A DNA stretch of 64,000 nucleotides from Specibacter cremeus (GTDB taxonomy: Bacteria > Actinomycetota > Actinomycetes > Actinomycetales > Micrococcaceae). Positions 32,632 to 40,803 of the stretch are shown here, one piece after another. The DNA lies in assembly GCF_003946885.1 (NCBI RefSeq), contig NZ_RWKQ01000001.1, positions 58,147 through 122,146 of the forward strand, given 5' to 3'. A program made the translations under genes and the position numbers. The stretch's first letter is position 1. The number at the start of each line of letters is the position of its first letter. The notes beneath the pieces are model-generated. The model made no database searches, had not been told where the DNA came from, and saw nothing but the letters and a program-made list of their open reading frames with translations.

Positions 32632-33960
32632 TCACAGCAGGGTCATCGGGTCCACGGGCGTGCCGTTGAGCCACGTCTCAAAGTGGGCGTGGCAGCCGGT
32701 GGAGTTCCCGGTGCTGCCCGTGTAGGCCAGCAGCTGGCCGCGCGTGACGTGCTGGCCCACGGAGACCAACACCGAGCTGTTGTGATAGTAGACGGTCATC
32801 AGCGCATTGCCCTGGATCACGCCGTGGGAAATCCACAGCACGTTGCCGCCCCCGATCACGCGAGTGGTCTGGCCTGCCAATTCGACTGTGCCGTCGGCCG
32901 GGGCGTAGACCGGCGTCCCGCAGGTGGCGCCGAAGTCGATTCCGCTGTGAAGGTAGGACCCAGTGCCGTTGAAATCCATGGTTCCCGGCGGGGTCTGCCG
33001 CCAGCCGAAGCCAGAGGTGATGGGAATATCGGCCGCGAACGGGTGGCTGAGCCCGAACGCGGACGGGTTGCCCGGCGGCGGCGGCACATAGTTGTTGTTG
33101 CCGGCGGCCGCCGCGGCGGCCCGTGCGGCGGCCTCGGCGGCCTCGCGTTCCTTGCGCTGGCGCTCGGCGATCTGGGCGGCCACGGCGTCCTGCTGCTTCT
33201 TCACGGCGGCCAGCTTCGACTGGATCTGGGGGCGCTGGGCCTCGAGCCGGTCGTTGAGCGATTTCGTGTCGGCAACCAGCTTGTCCACGGACGCCTTCTT
33301 CGCGGCCGCCGCATCGCGGGCGGCCTGCTCGGCGACGAGCGCCGCGTCGGCCTCGGCCTTCAACGCCCTAATCTCCGCCTCGACGGCGGCCAGCCGGGCC
33401 TGGGCGTTCTTGTTGCCCGCCTTTTGCGTCGCCAGCTTCTCCAACACGGCGTTCTGGCTGCGCATGGCCGCATCGGCCAGGTTGATGGACCCGGCCAGGT
33501 CATTGGTGGAGCCCATGCCCAGGAACAGCGACAGGTTTCCGGGGACGCCGCCGGCCTTGTACGACTGGGCGGCAATCTGCCCGATCAGTTCCTTGGTCTT
33601 GGCCTCGACCTTGGCGTCGGCGGCGATCTGGGCGGTGATCTTGTCCTTGTTCTGCTGGGCCAGCTCCGTGCGGGCGGCCAGCGCGTCGACCTTCGCGGTC
33701 GCCTCCCCCACCCGCTCTTGCGCGGCCGTCAGGGCCTGCTGCGCGGCCGGCAGCTGGCCCTGGTAGATGACCAGGTCGTGGGCCGCCTTGGCCAGGCCGG
33801 CGTCGACGAACTCGAGCGAAGCCTCCACGTCGTGGGCCTGGTCCTGCAGGGCCGCGGCCTGGTCGTCGAGGTTGTCGGCGTGGGCGGGGGCCAGGCCCAG
33901 CAACCCGACGGCCAGGACGGCCGCCAAGGCGGCGGATGCCCAGCGGGATGACGACTTCAT
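32632..33960 (-). CDS. M23 peptidase with coiled coil, FtsEX-linked
   Basis: A 442-residue secreted protein. Residues 1-28 are a signal peptide (VLAVGLLGLAPAHA). About 30-285 is a long coiled coil rich in A, K, E and Q in two helical blocks, as in EnvC/PcsB/RipC. The M23 LytM domain at 310-440 retains the zinc ligands HSGIDFG (H-x3-D) and HAHFE (H-x-H), so it should be an active endopeptidase. Encoded 33 bases after ftsX, it is the expected partner that FtsEX activates at the septum for daughter-cell separation. Confidence 0.9.
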   Translation of the reverse strand: MKSSSRWASAALAAVLAVGLLGLAPAHADNLDDQAAALQDQAHDVEASLEFVDAGLAKAAHDLVIYQGQLPAAQQALTAAQERVGEATAKVDALAARTELAQQNKDKITAQIAADAKVEAKTKELIGQIAAQSYKAGGVPGNLSLFLGMGSTNDLAGSINLADAAMRSQNAVLEKLATQKAGNKNAQARLAAVEAEIRALKAEADAALVAEQAARDAAAAKKASVDKLVADTKSLNDRLEAQRPQIQSKLAAVKKQQDAVAAQIAERQRKEREAAEAAARAAAAAAGNNNYVPPPPGNPSAFGLSHPFAADIPITSGFGWRQTPPGTMDFNGTGSYLHSGIDFGATCGTPVYAPADGTVELAGQTTRVIGGGNVLWISHGVIQGNALMTVYYHNSSVLVSVGQHVTRGQLLAYTGSTGNSTGCHAHFETWLNGTPVDPMTLL

Positions 33961-33993
33961 GGGGTGGAAGGCTCCTTCGAGAGTGGCGATGGG

Positions 33994-34908
33994 TCAGACC
34001 TTCAAGTGGCGGCGCAGCGACACGGACGAGGAGATGGCGGCCAACGCCACGCCCAGGATCAGGAGCAACGGGCCAATGTACAGCGCCTGGTTGGCCGCAA
34101 TGAACGGCGTGTCCTTGAACTGTCCGGCCAGGAAGCCCTGGACGAAGAACGTGGCAATGGCCCAGACCGCTGCCGAGGCCAGCAGGGCGCCGACGGCGGC
34201 CGCGATGACCCCCTCGAGCACAAAGGGCAACTGGATCACCGTCTTCGACGCCCCCACGAGTCGCATGATGCCGATCTCGCGTTGCCGCGATTGGGCCGAG
34301 AGCCTGATGGTCGTGGCGATGAGCAGCACCGCGCAGACGATCATGAGCGCGGCGATGCCGATGGCCACCACCGAGGCGGCGTTCATGAACGTGAACAGCG
34401 ATTCGAGCAGCTTGCGCTGGTCGATGACGGAGTCGACGCCGGGCGTCGCCGAGAACGTCTCGTTGATGATCTGGTATTTCTGCGGGTCCACCAGGCTGAT
34501 CCGGAACGACGACGGCAGCTGGTCGGCCGTGACCGTGTCCTTGATCGGGGAGTTGGCGAACTGCTCCCTGAAGTGCTTGAGCGCGTCCGCCTGCGATTCG
34601 AAGACCGACGACTTGATGTACGGCTTGACGGCCGCCGAGTTCAACAGCGTCTGGATGCCGGCCTTCTGCTCGGCGGTGGCGGGGCCCGACGCGCAATTCG
34701 GCGCGTTCGAGGTGTCCGAGCACAGGAAGATGGCCACCTGGACCTTGTCGTACCAGAAGCCCTTCATCTGCGTGATCTGCATCTGCAGCAGCGCGGCCGT
34801 GCCCACGAACGTCAACGACACGCACGTGACGAGGACGACCGAGATGACCATGGACAGGTTGCGGCGCAGGCCGCCGCCGATCTCGCTCAGGATGAACGCG
34901 AGCCTCAT
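33994..34908 (-). CDS. ftsX: Permease-like cell division protein FtsX
   Basis: A 304-residue FtsX. It has one N-terminal membrane segment (MVISVVLVTCVSLTFVGTAALL), an extracellular domain of about 120 residues with a Cys pair (FLCSDTSNAPNCAS), then three C-terminal segments (VVAIGIAALMIVCAVLLIATTIRL, LEGVIAAAVGALLASAAVWAI, ALYIGPLLLILGVALAAI). The RQREIGIMRLVGASK motif after TM2 is the FtsX-family signature. The start overlaps ftsE by four bases. With FtsE it forms the type VII ABC machine that controls the adjacent peptidase. Confidence 0.94.
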   Translation of the reverse strand: MRLAFILSEIGGGLRRNLSMVISVVLVTCVSLTFVGTAALLQMQITQMKGFWYDKVQVAIFLCSDTSNAPNCASGPATAEQKAGIQTLLNSAAVKPYIKSSVFESQADALKHFREQFANSPIKDTVTADQLPSSFRISLVDPQKYQIINETFSATPGVDSVIDQRKLLESLFTFMNAASVVAIGIAALMIVCAVLLIATTIRLSAQSRQREIGIMRLVGASKTVIQLPFVLEGVIAAAVGALLASAAVWAIATFFVQGFLAGQFKDTPFIAANQALYIGPLLLILGVALAAISSSVSLRRHLKV

Positions 34909-35735
34909 CGGGCCACCTCGTTCCCGGTCTTCCGCTCGATCCGCGGCGGCAGGACATCCGGGTCGGGTTCGCCCTGGCTCAGCCGGGCCCGCCGCGAGCG
35001 GGGAGCGCCGTCGTCGTCCGTGGCGGCCGCCGCGGCGGGCACGATCGGGATCATCGACGTGTACTGGGCGCGGGCCTCGTCACGGACGATGTGCCCCCCT
35101 TCGAGCTCGATGACGCGCTTGCGCATGGTGTTGACGATGTCGTCGTCGTGCGTGGCCATGACGACCGTGGTGCCGTTCTGGTTGATCCTGTCCAGGATGT
35201 TCATGATGCCGACCGAGGTGGTCGGGTCCAGGTTTCCCGTGGGCTCGTCGGCCAGCAGGATGCCGGGCTTGTTGACGATGGCGCGGGCAATGGCCACGCG
35301 CTGCTGCTCGCCGCCGGAGAGCTCGGTCGGCTTGCGGCCCTCCTTGTCCTCGAGACCCACGAGCTTGAGGACGTCCGGGACCTCGCGGCGGATGGCGCTG
35401 CGGCTCTTGCCGAGCACCTGCATGGCGTAGGCGACGTTCGCGAACACGGTCTTGTTGTTGAGCAGGCGGAAGTCCTGGAACACGACACCGATGCCGCGGC
35501 GGAACTTCGGCACCCGCCAGCTGGGCACATTGGCCACGTTCTGGCCGGCCACGTACACGGCGCCCGCATCGGCACGGGTCTCCTTGAGCACCAGCTTCAG
35601 GAACGTGGACTTTCCGGAACCGGACGAGCCGACCAGGAAGGCGAACTCGCCACGGTCTACTTCCAGCGTGACGCGCTCGAGCGCCGGCCTGCTCTTGCGA
35701 TCATAGGCCTTGGTCACATTTTCAAATCGGATCAT
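34905..35735 (-). CDS. ftsE: Cell division ATP-binding protein FtsE
   Basis: A 276-residue ABC ATPase. Walker A is GSSGSGKST near 36, the Q-loop FQDFRLL near 86, the signature LSGGEQQR near 140, Walker B ILLADEPTGNLD near 160 and the H-loop MATHDDDIV near 193. The C-terminal 50 residues (PIVPAAAAATDDDGAPRSRR...) are an extra low-complexity tail not needed by standard FtsE (about 229 residues). ATG 35735 (MIRFENV) fits family starts. A -10 TATAGT at 35825-35820 lies 84 bases upstream. Confidence 0.94.
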   Translation of the reverse strand: MIRFENVTKAYDRKSRPALERVTLEVDRGEFAFLVGSSGSGKSTFLKLVLKETRADAGAVYVAGQNVANVPSWRVPKFRRGIGVVFQDFRLLNNKTVFANVAYAMQVLGKSRSAIRREVPDVLKLVGLEDKEGRKPTELSGGEQQRVAIARAIVNKPGILLADEPTGNLDPTTSVGIMNILDRINQNGTTVVMATHDDDIVNTMRKRVIELEGGHIVRDEARAQYTSMIPIVPAAAAATDDDGAPRSRRARLSQGEPDPDVLPPRIERKTGNEVAR

Positions 35736-35819
35736 GACTCTTCGACTGCCCACACGGGTTGGAGCCCGGCACGCCGGTGCATGGGCGCTGGTTTGGGGGA
35801 AGAAACCACCGGCTTATCG

Positions 35820-35825
35820 ACTATA
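35820..35825 (-). promoter_or_regulatory. -10 box upstream of ftsE
   Basis: TATAGT on the minus strand fits the -10 consensus well and would give a 5' leader of about 77 bases before the ftsE ATG at 35735. No clear -35 is seen. Confidence 0.45.
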
Positions 35826-35914
35826 GGCATCCGGGCCGTCTTTTCCCGGGCACTCGCGGGGTGTGTCGCCCCTTCGTCCGTTCCTCGTGCCGGGCGAAAT
35901 AGGTGGGGCAAAGA

Positions 35915-35997
35915 CCGTTCTGCGCAGCGTTGACTCCCCTATCTTGCGCAGCGGGGCATCATGCGCGACTTACGACCCCGAACACTGCGCAGAACGG
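35915..35997. repeat. CTGCGCAG intergenic palindromic element, copy B
   Basis: A perfect 13-bp inverted repeat, CCGTTCTGCGCAG (35915-35927) with CTGCGCAGAACGG (35985-35997), encloses CCCCTATCTTGCGCAG (35937-35952), which matches CCCCTATCCTGCGCAG of copy A at 29379-29394 in 15 of 16 positions. It lies in the 450-base gap between ftsE and prfB, which holds no gene. Confidence 0.65.
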
Positions 35998-36078
35998 CAC
36001 GCCGCTTACCCGATTCGCTGCCGTGGCACTGAACCCCCACCCAGCTCGTGCCACTGGCGCCGAGGCCCTACCCACGCA

Positions 36079-36108
36079 GCCCCACCCAATTCCCGAATTG
36101 GCTGGGGC
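36079..36108. terminator. Hairpin downstream of prfB
   Basis: GCCCCACCCAATTC (36079-36092) pairs with GAATTGGCTGGGGC (36095-36108), one mismatch, 2-base loop. It begins 77 bases after the prfB stop on the minus strand and probably ends that transcript. The T run is poor. Confidence 0.5.
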
Positions 36109-36184
36109 TTGAGCGCGAGGGGACGAACGGGGTGTGTCGCGGCGGGAGCGAACTGGCTAGGGCCTGCCCACCCCCACACTGGGG

Positions 36185-37300
36185 TCAGGAGTCGGCGTTG
36201 CGGTTGTCGGCGCGCCAGCGGATGCCGGCGTCGATGAAGTCGTCGATGTCCCCGTCGAGCACGGCCGAGGTGTTGCCGACCTCGTGCTCGGTGCGCAGGT
36301 CCTTGACCATCTGGTACGGGTTGAGCACGTACGAGCGCATCTGGTCGCCCCAGGACGCCTTCACGTCCCCGGCCAGCGCCTTCTTCGCCGCGTCCTCCTC
36401 CTGCTTCTTCAGCAGCAGCAGCCGGGACTGCAGCACGCGCATGGCGGCGGCCCGGTTCTGGATCTGCGACTTCTCGTTCTGCATCGACACGACCGTGCCG
36501 GTGGGGAGGTGGGTCAGGCGCACGGCCGAGTCGGTGGTGTTCACGGACTGCCCGCCGGGGCCGGAGGAGCGGAACACGTCCACCCGGATCTCGTTGTCGG
36601 GGATCTCGATGGAGTCGGTCTGCTCGATCAGCGGGATGACCTCCACGGCCGCGAACGACGTCTGGCGCCGGCCCTGGTTGTCGAACGGGCTGATGCGCAC
36701 CAGCCGGTGCGTGCCGGCCTCGACGCTGAGCGTGCCGTAGGCGAAGGGGGCCTTGACCTCGAACGTGGCCGATTTCAGCCCGGCCTCCTCCGCGTAGGAC
36801 GTGTCGAGCACGGCGGTCGGGTAGCCGTGCCGTTCGGCCCAGCGCAGGTACATGCGCAGCAGCATCTCGGCGAAGTCGGCCGCGTCCACGCCGCCGGCGC
36901 CGGAGCGGATGGTGACGACGGCCTCGCGCTCGTCGTATTCGCCGGCCAGCAGCGTCACGACCTCCAGCTCCTTCAGCGCCTTCTGCAGGGTCGGCAGTTC
37001 CTTGGCGGCCTCGGCCAGCGTGTCGGCGTCCCCCTCCTCCTGGGCGAGCTCCACGAGGACCTCGAGGTCGTCGATGCGGGCGGCCAGCCCGCGCAGCTTC
37101 TCCAGCTTGGACTGGGCGTGGCTGAGCCGCGAGGTCACCTTCTGCGCCAGCGCGGGGTCGTCCCACAGGTCGGGGGCGCCGGCCTGGTCGGACAGGTCCT
37201 CGATGTCCTCCAGGAGCTTGTCAACCTCCGACACCTGCTCAATGGACACGTAGGTGGCGCGCAGCGCCTTGATCTCTGCGGAAAAGTCGATCTCAGCCAT
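36185..37300 (-). CDS. prfB: Peptide chain release factor 2
   Basis: A 371-residue class I release factor that reads UGA and UAA stops. The stop-recognition motif SPF is in [18 protein letters not shown] near 205, and the catalytic GGQ loop is in [26 protein letters not shown] near 245. The in-frame ATG 37300 ([10 protein letters not shown]) is chosen. TAGGCT lies eight bases upstream, so the mRNA may be leaderless. No programmed +1 frameshift site is present, as is usual in actinobacteria. It heads the block prfB-ftsE-ftsX-M23-smpB. Confidence 0.95.
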   Translation of the reverse strand: MAEIDFSAEIKALRATYVSIEQVSEVDKLLEDIEDLSDQAGAPDLWDDPALAQKVTSRLSHAQSKLEKLRGLAARIDDLEVLVELAQEEGDADTLAEAAKELPTLQKALKELEVVTLLAGEYDEREAVVTIRSGAGGVDAADFAEMLLRMYLRWAERHGYPTAVLDTSYAEEAGLKSATFEVKAPFAYGTLSVEAGTHRLVRISPFDNQGRRQTSFAAVEVIPLIEQTDSIEIPDNEIRVDVFRSSGPGGQSVNTTDSAVRLTHLPTGTVVSMQNEKSQIQNRAAAMRVLQSRLLLLKKQEEDAAKKALAGDVKASWGDQMRSYVLNPYQMVKDLRTEHEVGNTSAVLDGDIDDFIDAGIRWRADNRNADS

Positions 37301-37336
37301 GATGTTCAAGCCTACGGCATGCGTTGGACGGGCCGG

Positions 37337-37831
37337 CTACTGGACCAGTTGCGAGCGGGCGGAGCCGGTCACTTCAATGGTCACGCCGGCGGGCACCAGG
37401 AAGTTGATGAACAGGGGATGGACGACGGCGGTCAGGCTCACCCGGGCGGTCCTGCCGTCCGGCGTGCCCGTGCCCGGCGCAAGGGCCACCCCGTCCAGCC
37501 CCTGGCCGGCGGTGTTCGTGGCCAGGTAGCCGGCGGCGGCCGCGGCGACGCCGGCCTGGGTGAGGGCTGCGGTGGGGTCGCGGGCCGCGGAGCCGGCGAC
37601 CCTGAACGTGTCCGCGGCGGCGAGCGCGGCGCCGTCCGCCAGGGACAGCAGCCGCTTCTGCCCGATGTACAGGCTGGACGCGGCGGCGACCACGGTCACG
37701 AGCAGCAGCGCCAGCAGCACGAAGCCGATCAGCAGCACCATGACCTGGCCGTATTCACCTGGGTCGGGTTCCCCCGGGTCGGGTTCCCCCGGGCCCGATG
37801 CACGCGGTGTCGCCCTCGCGGAACCCGTCAC
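37337..37831 (-). CDS. TadE/TadG-like pilus assembly protein
   Basis: A 164-residue protein with a single N-terminal membrane segment (EYGQVMVLLIGFVLLALLLVTVVAAASSLYIGQKRLLSLADGAALAAAD), the pattern of the TadG/Flp-associated pseudopilin-like proteins called helicase/secretion neighbourhood TadE-like in actinobacteria. The first 28 residues contain a PGEPDPGEPDPGE repeat coded by a near-perfect tandem repeat. It is the last gene of the Tad operon and overlaps the preceding gene by four bases. The outer domain probably joins the pilus or its base. Confidence 0.78.
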   Translation of the reverse strand: MTGSARATPRASGPGEPDPGEPDPGEYGQVMVLLIGFVLLALLLVTVVAAASSLYIGQKRLLSLADGAALAAADTFRVAGSAARDPTAALTQAGVAAAAAGYLATNTAGQGLDGVALAPGTGTPDGRTARVSLTAVVHPLFINFLVPAGVTIEVTGSARSQLVQ

Positions 37832-38280
37832 CGGAACCGGCCCACCTTCTGGGAGGCGTCGGCCGCGACGGTCGTGGCGGCCAGGTCGATGCCGGGCAGC
37901 GCCGCCACAACCGGCAGCGGCACGCGCAGGCTCACGTGCGCGGTGACGATCGCCCCGGGTTCCTGGCAGTCGCGGTCGCAGCTGATGGCCAGTCGCGCGT
38001 CGCCCGGCCGGAATCCCAGGTCGCCCACGGCCAGCGCCACGGCCTGTTCGGCCGCCGCCTGCCCGGCCGCCGCGGACGGCATCCGCACATACACCTTCGC
38101 GGCCTGGTCGGCGGCACCCACCACGGCGAAGGCCCCGCCCTGCAGCTGGCCGAGCGTGAGCACCAGGTACGCCACCGGGACCATGAGCAGCACGGCCAGG
38201 AACACGAATTCCACGACGGCGCTGCCCTCCTGGGCGTCCGGTGACCCGTCGCGGCGCCGGTCACTTGGCCATGACGGCAT
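37828..38280 (-). CDS. TadE family pilus assembly protein
   Basis: A 150-residue protein: a short basic cytoplasmic head, then GSAVVEFVFLAVLLMVPVAYLVLTLGQLQGGAFAVVGAADQAAKVYVR. The G-S-A-V-V-E-F motif is the TadE signature, with Glu at position +5 after the prepilin-type cleavage site. The outer region has a CDRDC pair that may form a disulfide. It overlaps the TadE-like gene before it by 20 bases and the next by four, so translation is coupled. Confidence 0.83.
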   Translation of the reverse strand: MPSWPSDRRRDGSPDAQEGSAVVEFVFLAVLLMVPVAYLVLTLGQLQGGAFAVVGAADQAAKVYVRMPSAAAGQAAAEQAVALAVGDLGFRPGDARLAISCDRDCQEPGAIVTAHVSLRVPLPVVAALPGIDLAATTVAADASQKVGRFR

Positions 38281-38650
38281 GTCCGCTCACCTCCAGCGCC
38301 CGGGCGGGCCCGAGCAGGCCGATCAGCGGCATGGGCGCCGTGATGGTCACGGTCAGCACATTGCCGCCGGCGCCGGGTTCGACGACGGCGCTCACCTCGT
38401 GCGCGTAGCCGGGGCCGAGCCCGCCGCGCACCAGGTAGTCGGCCCGCTCCCGGGCCTCGGCGGCGGTCCGGTCCGCCAGCGCCCCGTAACGGGCGGCCGA
38501 GGAGGCCGCGTCCGCCACCGTGTTCCGCACGTGGAGGAGCAGGGCGAGTTGGACGAGGGCCAGGAACAGGACCGTGACCAGCCCGGCGACCAGCACGAAG
38601 TCGACGACCGCCGCGCCGCGCTCACAGGTGCCGGACGCGCGGCCAACCAA
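38261..38650 (-). CDS. TadE-like pseudopilin protein
   Basis: About 129 residues: CERGAAVVDFVLVAGLVTVLFLALVQLALLLHVRNTVADAASSAARYGALADRT gives the TadE motif (G-A-A-V-V-D/E-F) and single membrane helix. A secreted domain follows (VTITAPMPLIGLLGPARALEVSGHAVMAK). The only initiator in this frame after the pilin stop is TTG at 38650. Upstream codons lack ATG or GTG for some distance, so the start is uncertain. It lies between the pilin and the second TadE gene. Confidence 0.7.
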   Translation of the reverse strand: MVGRASGTCERGAAVVDFVLVAGLVTVLFLALVQLALLLHVRNTVADAASSAARYGALADRTAAEARERADYLVRGGLGPGYAHEVSAVVEPGAGGNVLTVTITAPMPLIGLLGPARALEVSGHAVMAK

Positions 38651-38670
38651 GCGACCGGCCGGGCGCCCGG

Positions 38671-38952
38671 CTACTTGCCGACGCTGACCTGTGAGATGGC
38701 CTGGTTGAACAGGTCCTTCAGGGCCGGCAGCGCGACGGCCAGCAGCCCGGCGACCAGGACGGCGCTCATCAACGTGATCATGACCCAGCCGGGCACGTCG
38801 CCGCGCTCCCCTGCCCGGCCCCGGTGCCTGCCCGCCGGCGGTCTGGCTGTCGAGCCTGCCCGCCGAGCCGACGGTGGGGTGGGCAGGCTCGCCAGCCAGG
38901 CCAGCGACAGCAGGGTCGCCGCGGTGAAACGTGTTCTCGGTGAAGACTTCAT
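38671..38952 (-). CDS. Flp-type pilin, DUF4244 family
   Basis: A 93-residue prepilin-like protein. A long positively charged leader (MKSSPRTRFTAATLL...RHRGRAGERGDVPGWV) precedes the hydrophobic helix VMITLMSAVLVAGLLAVALPALKDLFNQAISQVSVGK. The ERGDVPGWVMITLMSAVL core is that of actinobacterial DUF4244/Flp pilins, cleaved before the helix by a prepilin peptidase that is not encoded in the window. AAAGGA lies upstream of the ATG. It is the likely structural subunit of the pilus built by TadA, TadB and TadC. Confidence 0.8.
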   Translation of the reverse strand: MKSSPRTRFTAATLLSLAWLASLPTPPSARRAGSTARPPAGRHRGRAGERGDVPGWVMITLMSAVLVAGLLAVALPALKDLFNQAISQVSVGK

Positions 38953-39010
38953 TGTCCGGTCCTTTGGGATGGGTTGCGGTGTCGGTGTACAAATCGGTGG
39001 TGGCGGCCAT

Positions 39011-39952
39011 TCAGAACCCCAGCTCCAGGACGGCGATGCCGGGGAACACGGCAAAGATCACCGTGAGCGGCAGGATGCCGAACACGAGCGGAACCATCAT
39101 GGCGATTTCCTTGCGTCCCGCGGATTCCATGAGTTCGCGCTTGCCGACGTCGCGCACGTCCTGCGCCTGGGCGCGGAGCACGTCGGCCAGCGGCGTGCCC
39201 CGGTTGACGGCCACGCCCAGCCCGTCGACGAAGCGCACGAGCGCGGGGACCCGCACGCGCCGGGCGAAGTCGGTCAGTGCCTCGACCAGCGGCGTGCCGC
39301 TGCGGGTCTGCGCGAGGACCATCGTGAATTCGCGGGACAATTCGCCGTGCGACTGGCGGCAGACCCGTTCCAGCGCGCCGGTGGCGGATTCGCCCGCGGC
39401 GACGGCGAGCGCCATCAGTTCGGCCAGGGCCGGGAACTCGGCCAGCATGGCGGCCTGCCGGCGCCTGATCTCGACGCCGAGCAGGTGGTCGCGGAGCAGG
39501 AACCCGCACAGCGTCAACCCGAGGGCCAGGGCGATGGCGCCGAACACGTTCAACCGGCCGGCCGCGGCGGAGAACAGCACCAGCAACAGGCCCAGCACGA
39601 AGCCGCCGGCCGCCCACACCAGCTGCACGGCCCGGAATTCCAGCGCCGACTGCGCCCGCCCGGCCTGCTGCAGCCGGGCGGCGAGCCCGGCGGTGCTCAC
39701 ATTGAACCGCGCAAGCCGGCGAACGGCGTCGCCCATCACCACCCTGCTGATCCGCTCCAACGGTCCGAACAATGCGCCCCGCGCGGCCTCCGCCTCAAGC
39801 AGCCGCGACTGCGACGCCACGCTGCGCAGCTGCGGTTCCACGCGCTGGGCGAACGTGGTGCGGCGCATGACCGGCAGCCGGACGAACACCAGCCACAGGC
39901 CCAGTCCGAGCACCAGCCCGGTGCCCAACGCCAGCGCCTGCGCCGCGCTCAT
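39011..39952 (-). CDS. tadC: Type II secretion F family protein, TadC
   Basis: A 313-residue inner-membrane platform protein. It has a membrane helix at the N-terminus, a cytoplasmic GspF/T2SSF domain (about 160-280) with LAEFPALAELMALAVAAGESATGALERVCRQSHGELSREFTMVLAQTRSGTPLVEALTDFARR, and a final membrane helix (KEIAMMVPLVFGILPLTVIFAVFPGI). It pairs with TadB to anchor the ATPase TadA. The ATG overlaps the tadB stop (ATGA). Confidence 0.87.
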   Translation of the reverse strand: MSAAQALALGTGLVLGLGLWLVFVRLPVMRRTTFAQRVEPQLRSVASQSRLLEAEAARGALFGPLERISRVVMGDAVRRLARFNVSTAGLAARLQQAGRAQSALEFRAVQLVWAAGGFVLGLLLVLFSAAAGRLNVFGAIALALGLTLCGFLLRDHLLGVEIRRRQAAMLAEFPALAELMALAVAAGESATGALERVCRQSHGELSREFTMVLAQTRSGTPLVEALTDFARRVRVPALVRFVDGLGVAVNRGTPLADVLRAQAQDVRDVGKRELMESAGRKEIAMMVPLVFGILPLTVIFAVFPGIAVLELGF

Positions 39953-40803
39953 CGCAGCACCCGTTCCTCGACCGGCAGCGCCCCGATGCGCAGCATGACC
40001 CGGTAGCAGAGCACCGAGACGGCCAGTCCCCCGCCCAGCACGATCCAGCCGGCCACGGAGTTGTACGCGCCGATCGCCTCCGGCCGCGTGGCTAGCAGCA
40101 TGAGCACGATCCACGGCGCCGCAATGGCCAGCCGGGCCGCGTTGACCGTCCACGACTGGCGCGCCTCCAGTTCGCTGCGGGTCCGGGCGTCCTCGCGCAG
40201 GAAGTCGGCCAGCGTGCCCAGCAGGCGGCCCAGGTCGGACCCGCCGACGTCCCGGGTGAGCCGCAGCGCCTCAACGATCCTGTCCGCCACGGGATCGGCG
40301 AGCCGGGCCTTCAGCCGCTCCAGCGCGGTGTCGAACCGGCCGCTGGCGCGGTAGTCGGCGCCGAAGTCGGTGAACACATCGCGCAGTTCCGGCGGCCCCT
40401 TTTCGCCCAGCTGGATCAGCCCCTCCGGCAGGGACAGGCCGGCTCGGATGGCCGAGCGCAGGTGATCGACGACGTCGGGCCACAGTTCGCGCAGCAGCGC
40501 CGAGCGGCGTCGTGCCCGCCAGCGCAACGCCGCGATCGGCACGTACCCGGCGAACAGCCCGAAGCAGGCGGCGATGGGGGCCGAGCGTGTGAGCACGAGC
40601 ACGAGCAGTGCCGCGAACAACGCCAACCCGGCGCAGCTGGCCAGCAGCGACGTGCCGCGCACCTTCTCCACGCCGGCGCGCAGCAGCAACTCGGTGAGCC
40701 GGTCGGGACGGTGGGGTGGCTGGCGGGCGGGCGGCGCCGGCCAGCACGCCGCCCAGATGAGGAACAGGCCGACGCCGCCGAGCAACCCCAGGACGGCGGA
40801 CAT
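39949..40803 (-). CDS. tadB: Type II secretion F family protein, TadB
   Basis: A 284-residue platform protein with two N-terminal helices (GLLGGVGLFLIWAACWPAP, LLASCAGLALFAALLVLVLT), the T2SSF cytoplasmic domain (ELWPDVVDHLRSAIRAGLSLPEGLIQLGEKGPPELRDVFTDFGADYRASGRFDTALERL) and C-terminal helices (LAIAAPWIVLMLLAT, GWIVLGGGLAVSVLCYRV). It is coupled to tadA by a one-base stop/start overlap (TGATG) and to tadC by ATGA. Confidence 0.87.
   Translation of the reverse strand: MSAVLGLLGGVGLFLIWAACWPAPPARQPPHRPDRLTELLLRAGVEKVRGTSLLASCAGLALFAALLVLVLTRSAPIAACFGLFAGYVPIAALRWRARRRSALLRELWPDVVDHLRSAIRAGLSLPEGLIQLGEKGPPELRDVFTDFGADYRASGRFDTALERLKARLADPVADRIVEALRLTRDVGGSDLGRLLGTLADFLREDARTRSELEARQSWTVNAARLAIAAPWIVLMLLATRPEAIGAYNSVAGWIVLGGGLAVSVLCYRVMLRIGALPVEERVLR

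Noticed and set aside
36284-40006. A 1240-codon open frame on the plus strand
   Set aside because: It is antisense to prfB and the Tad genes, rich in G, R, H and Q, and has no domain likeness. It is a shadow frame caused by high GC.
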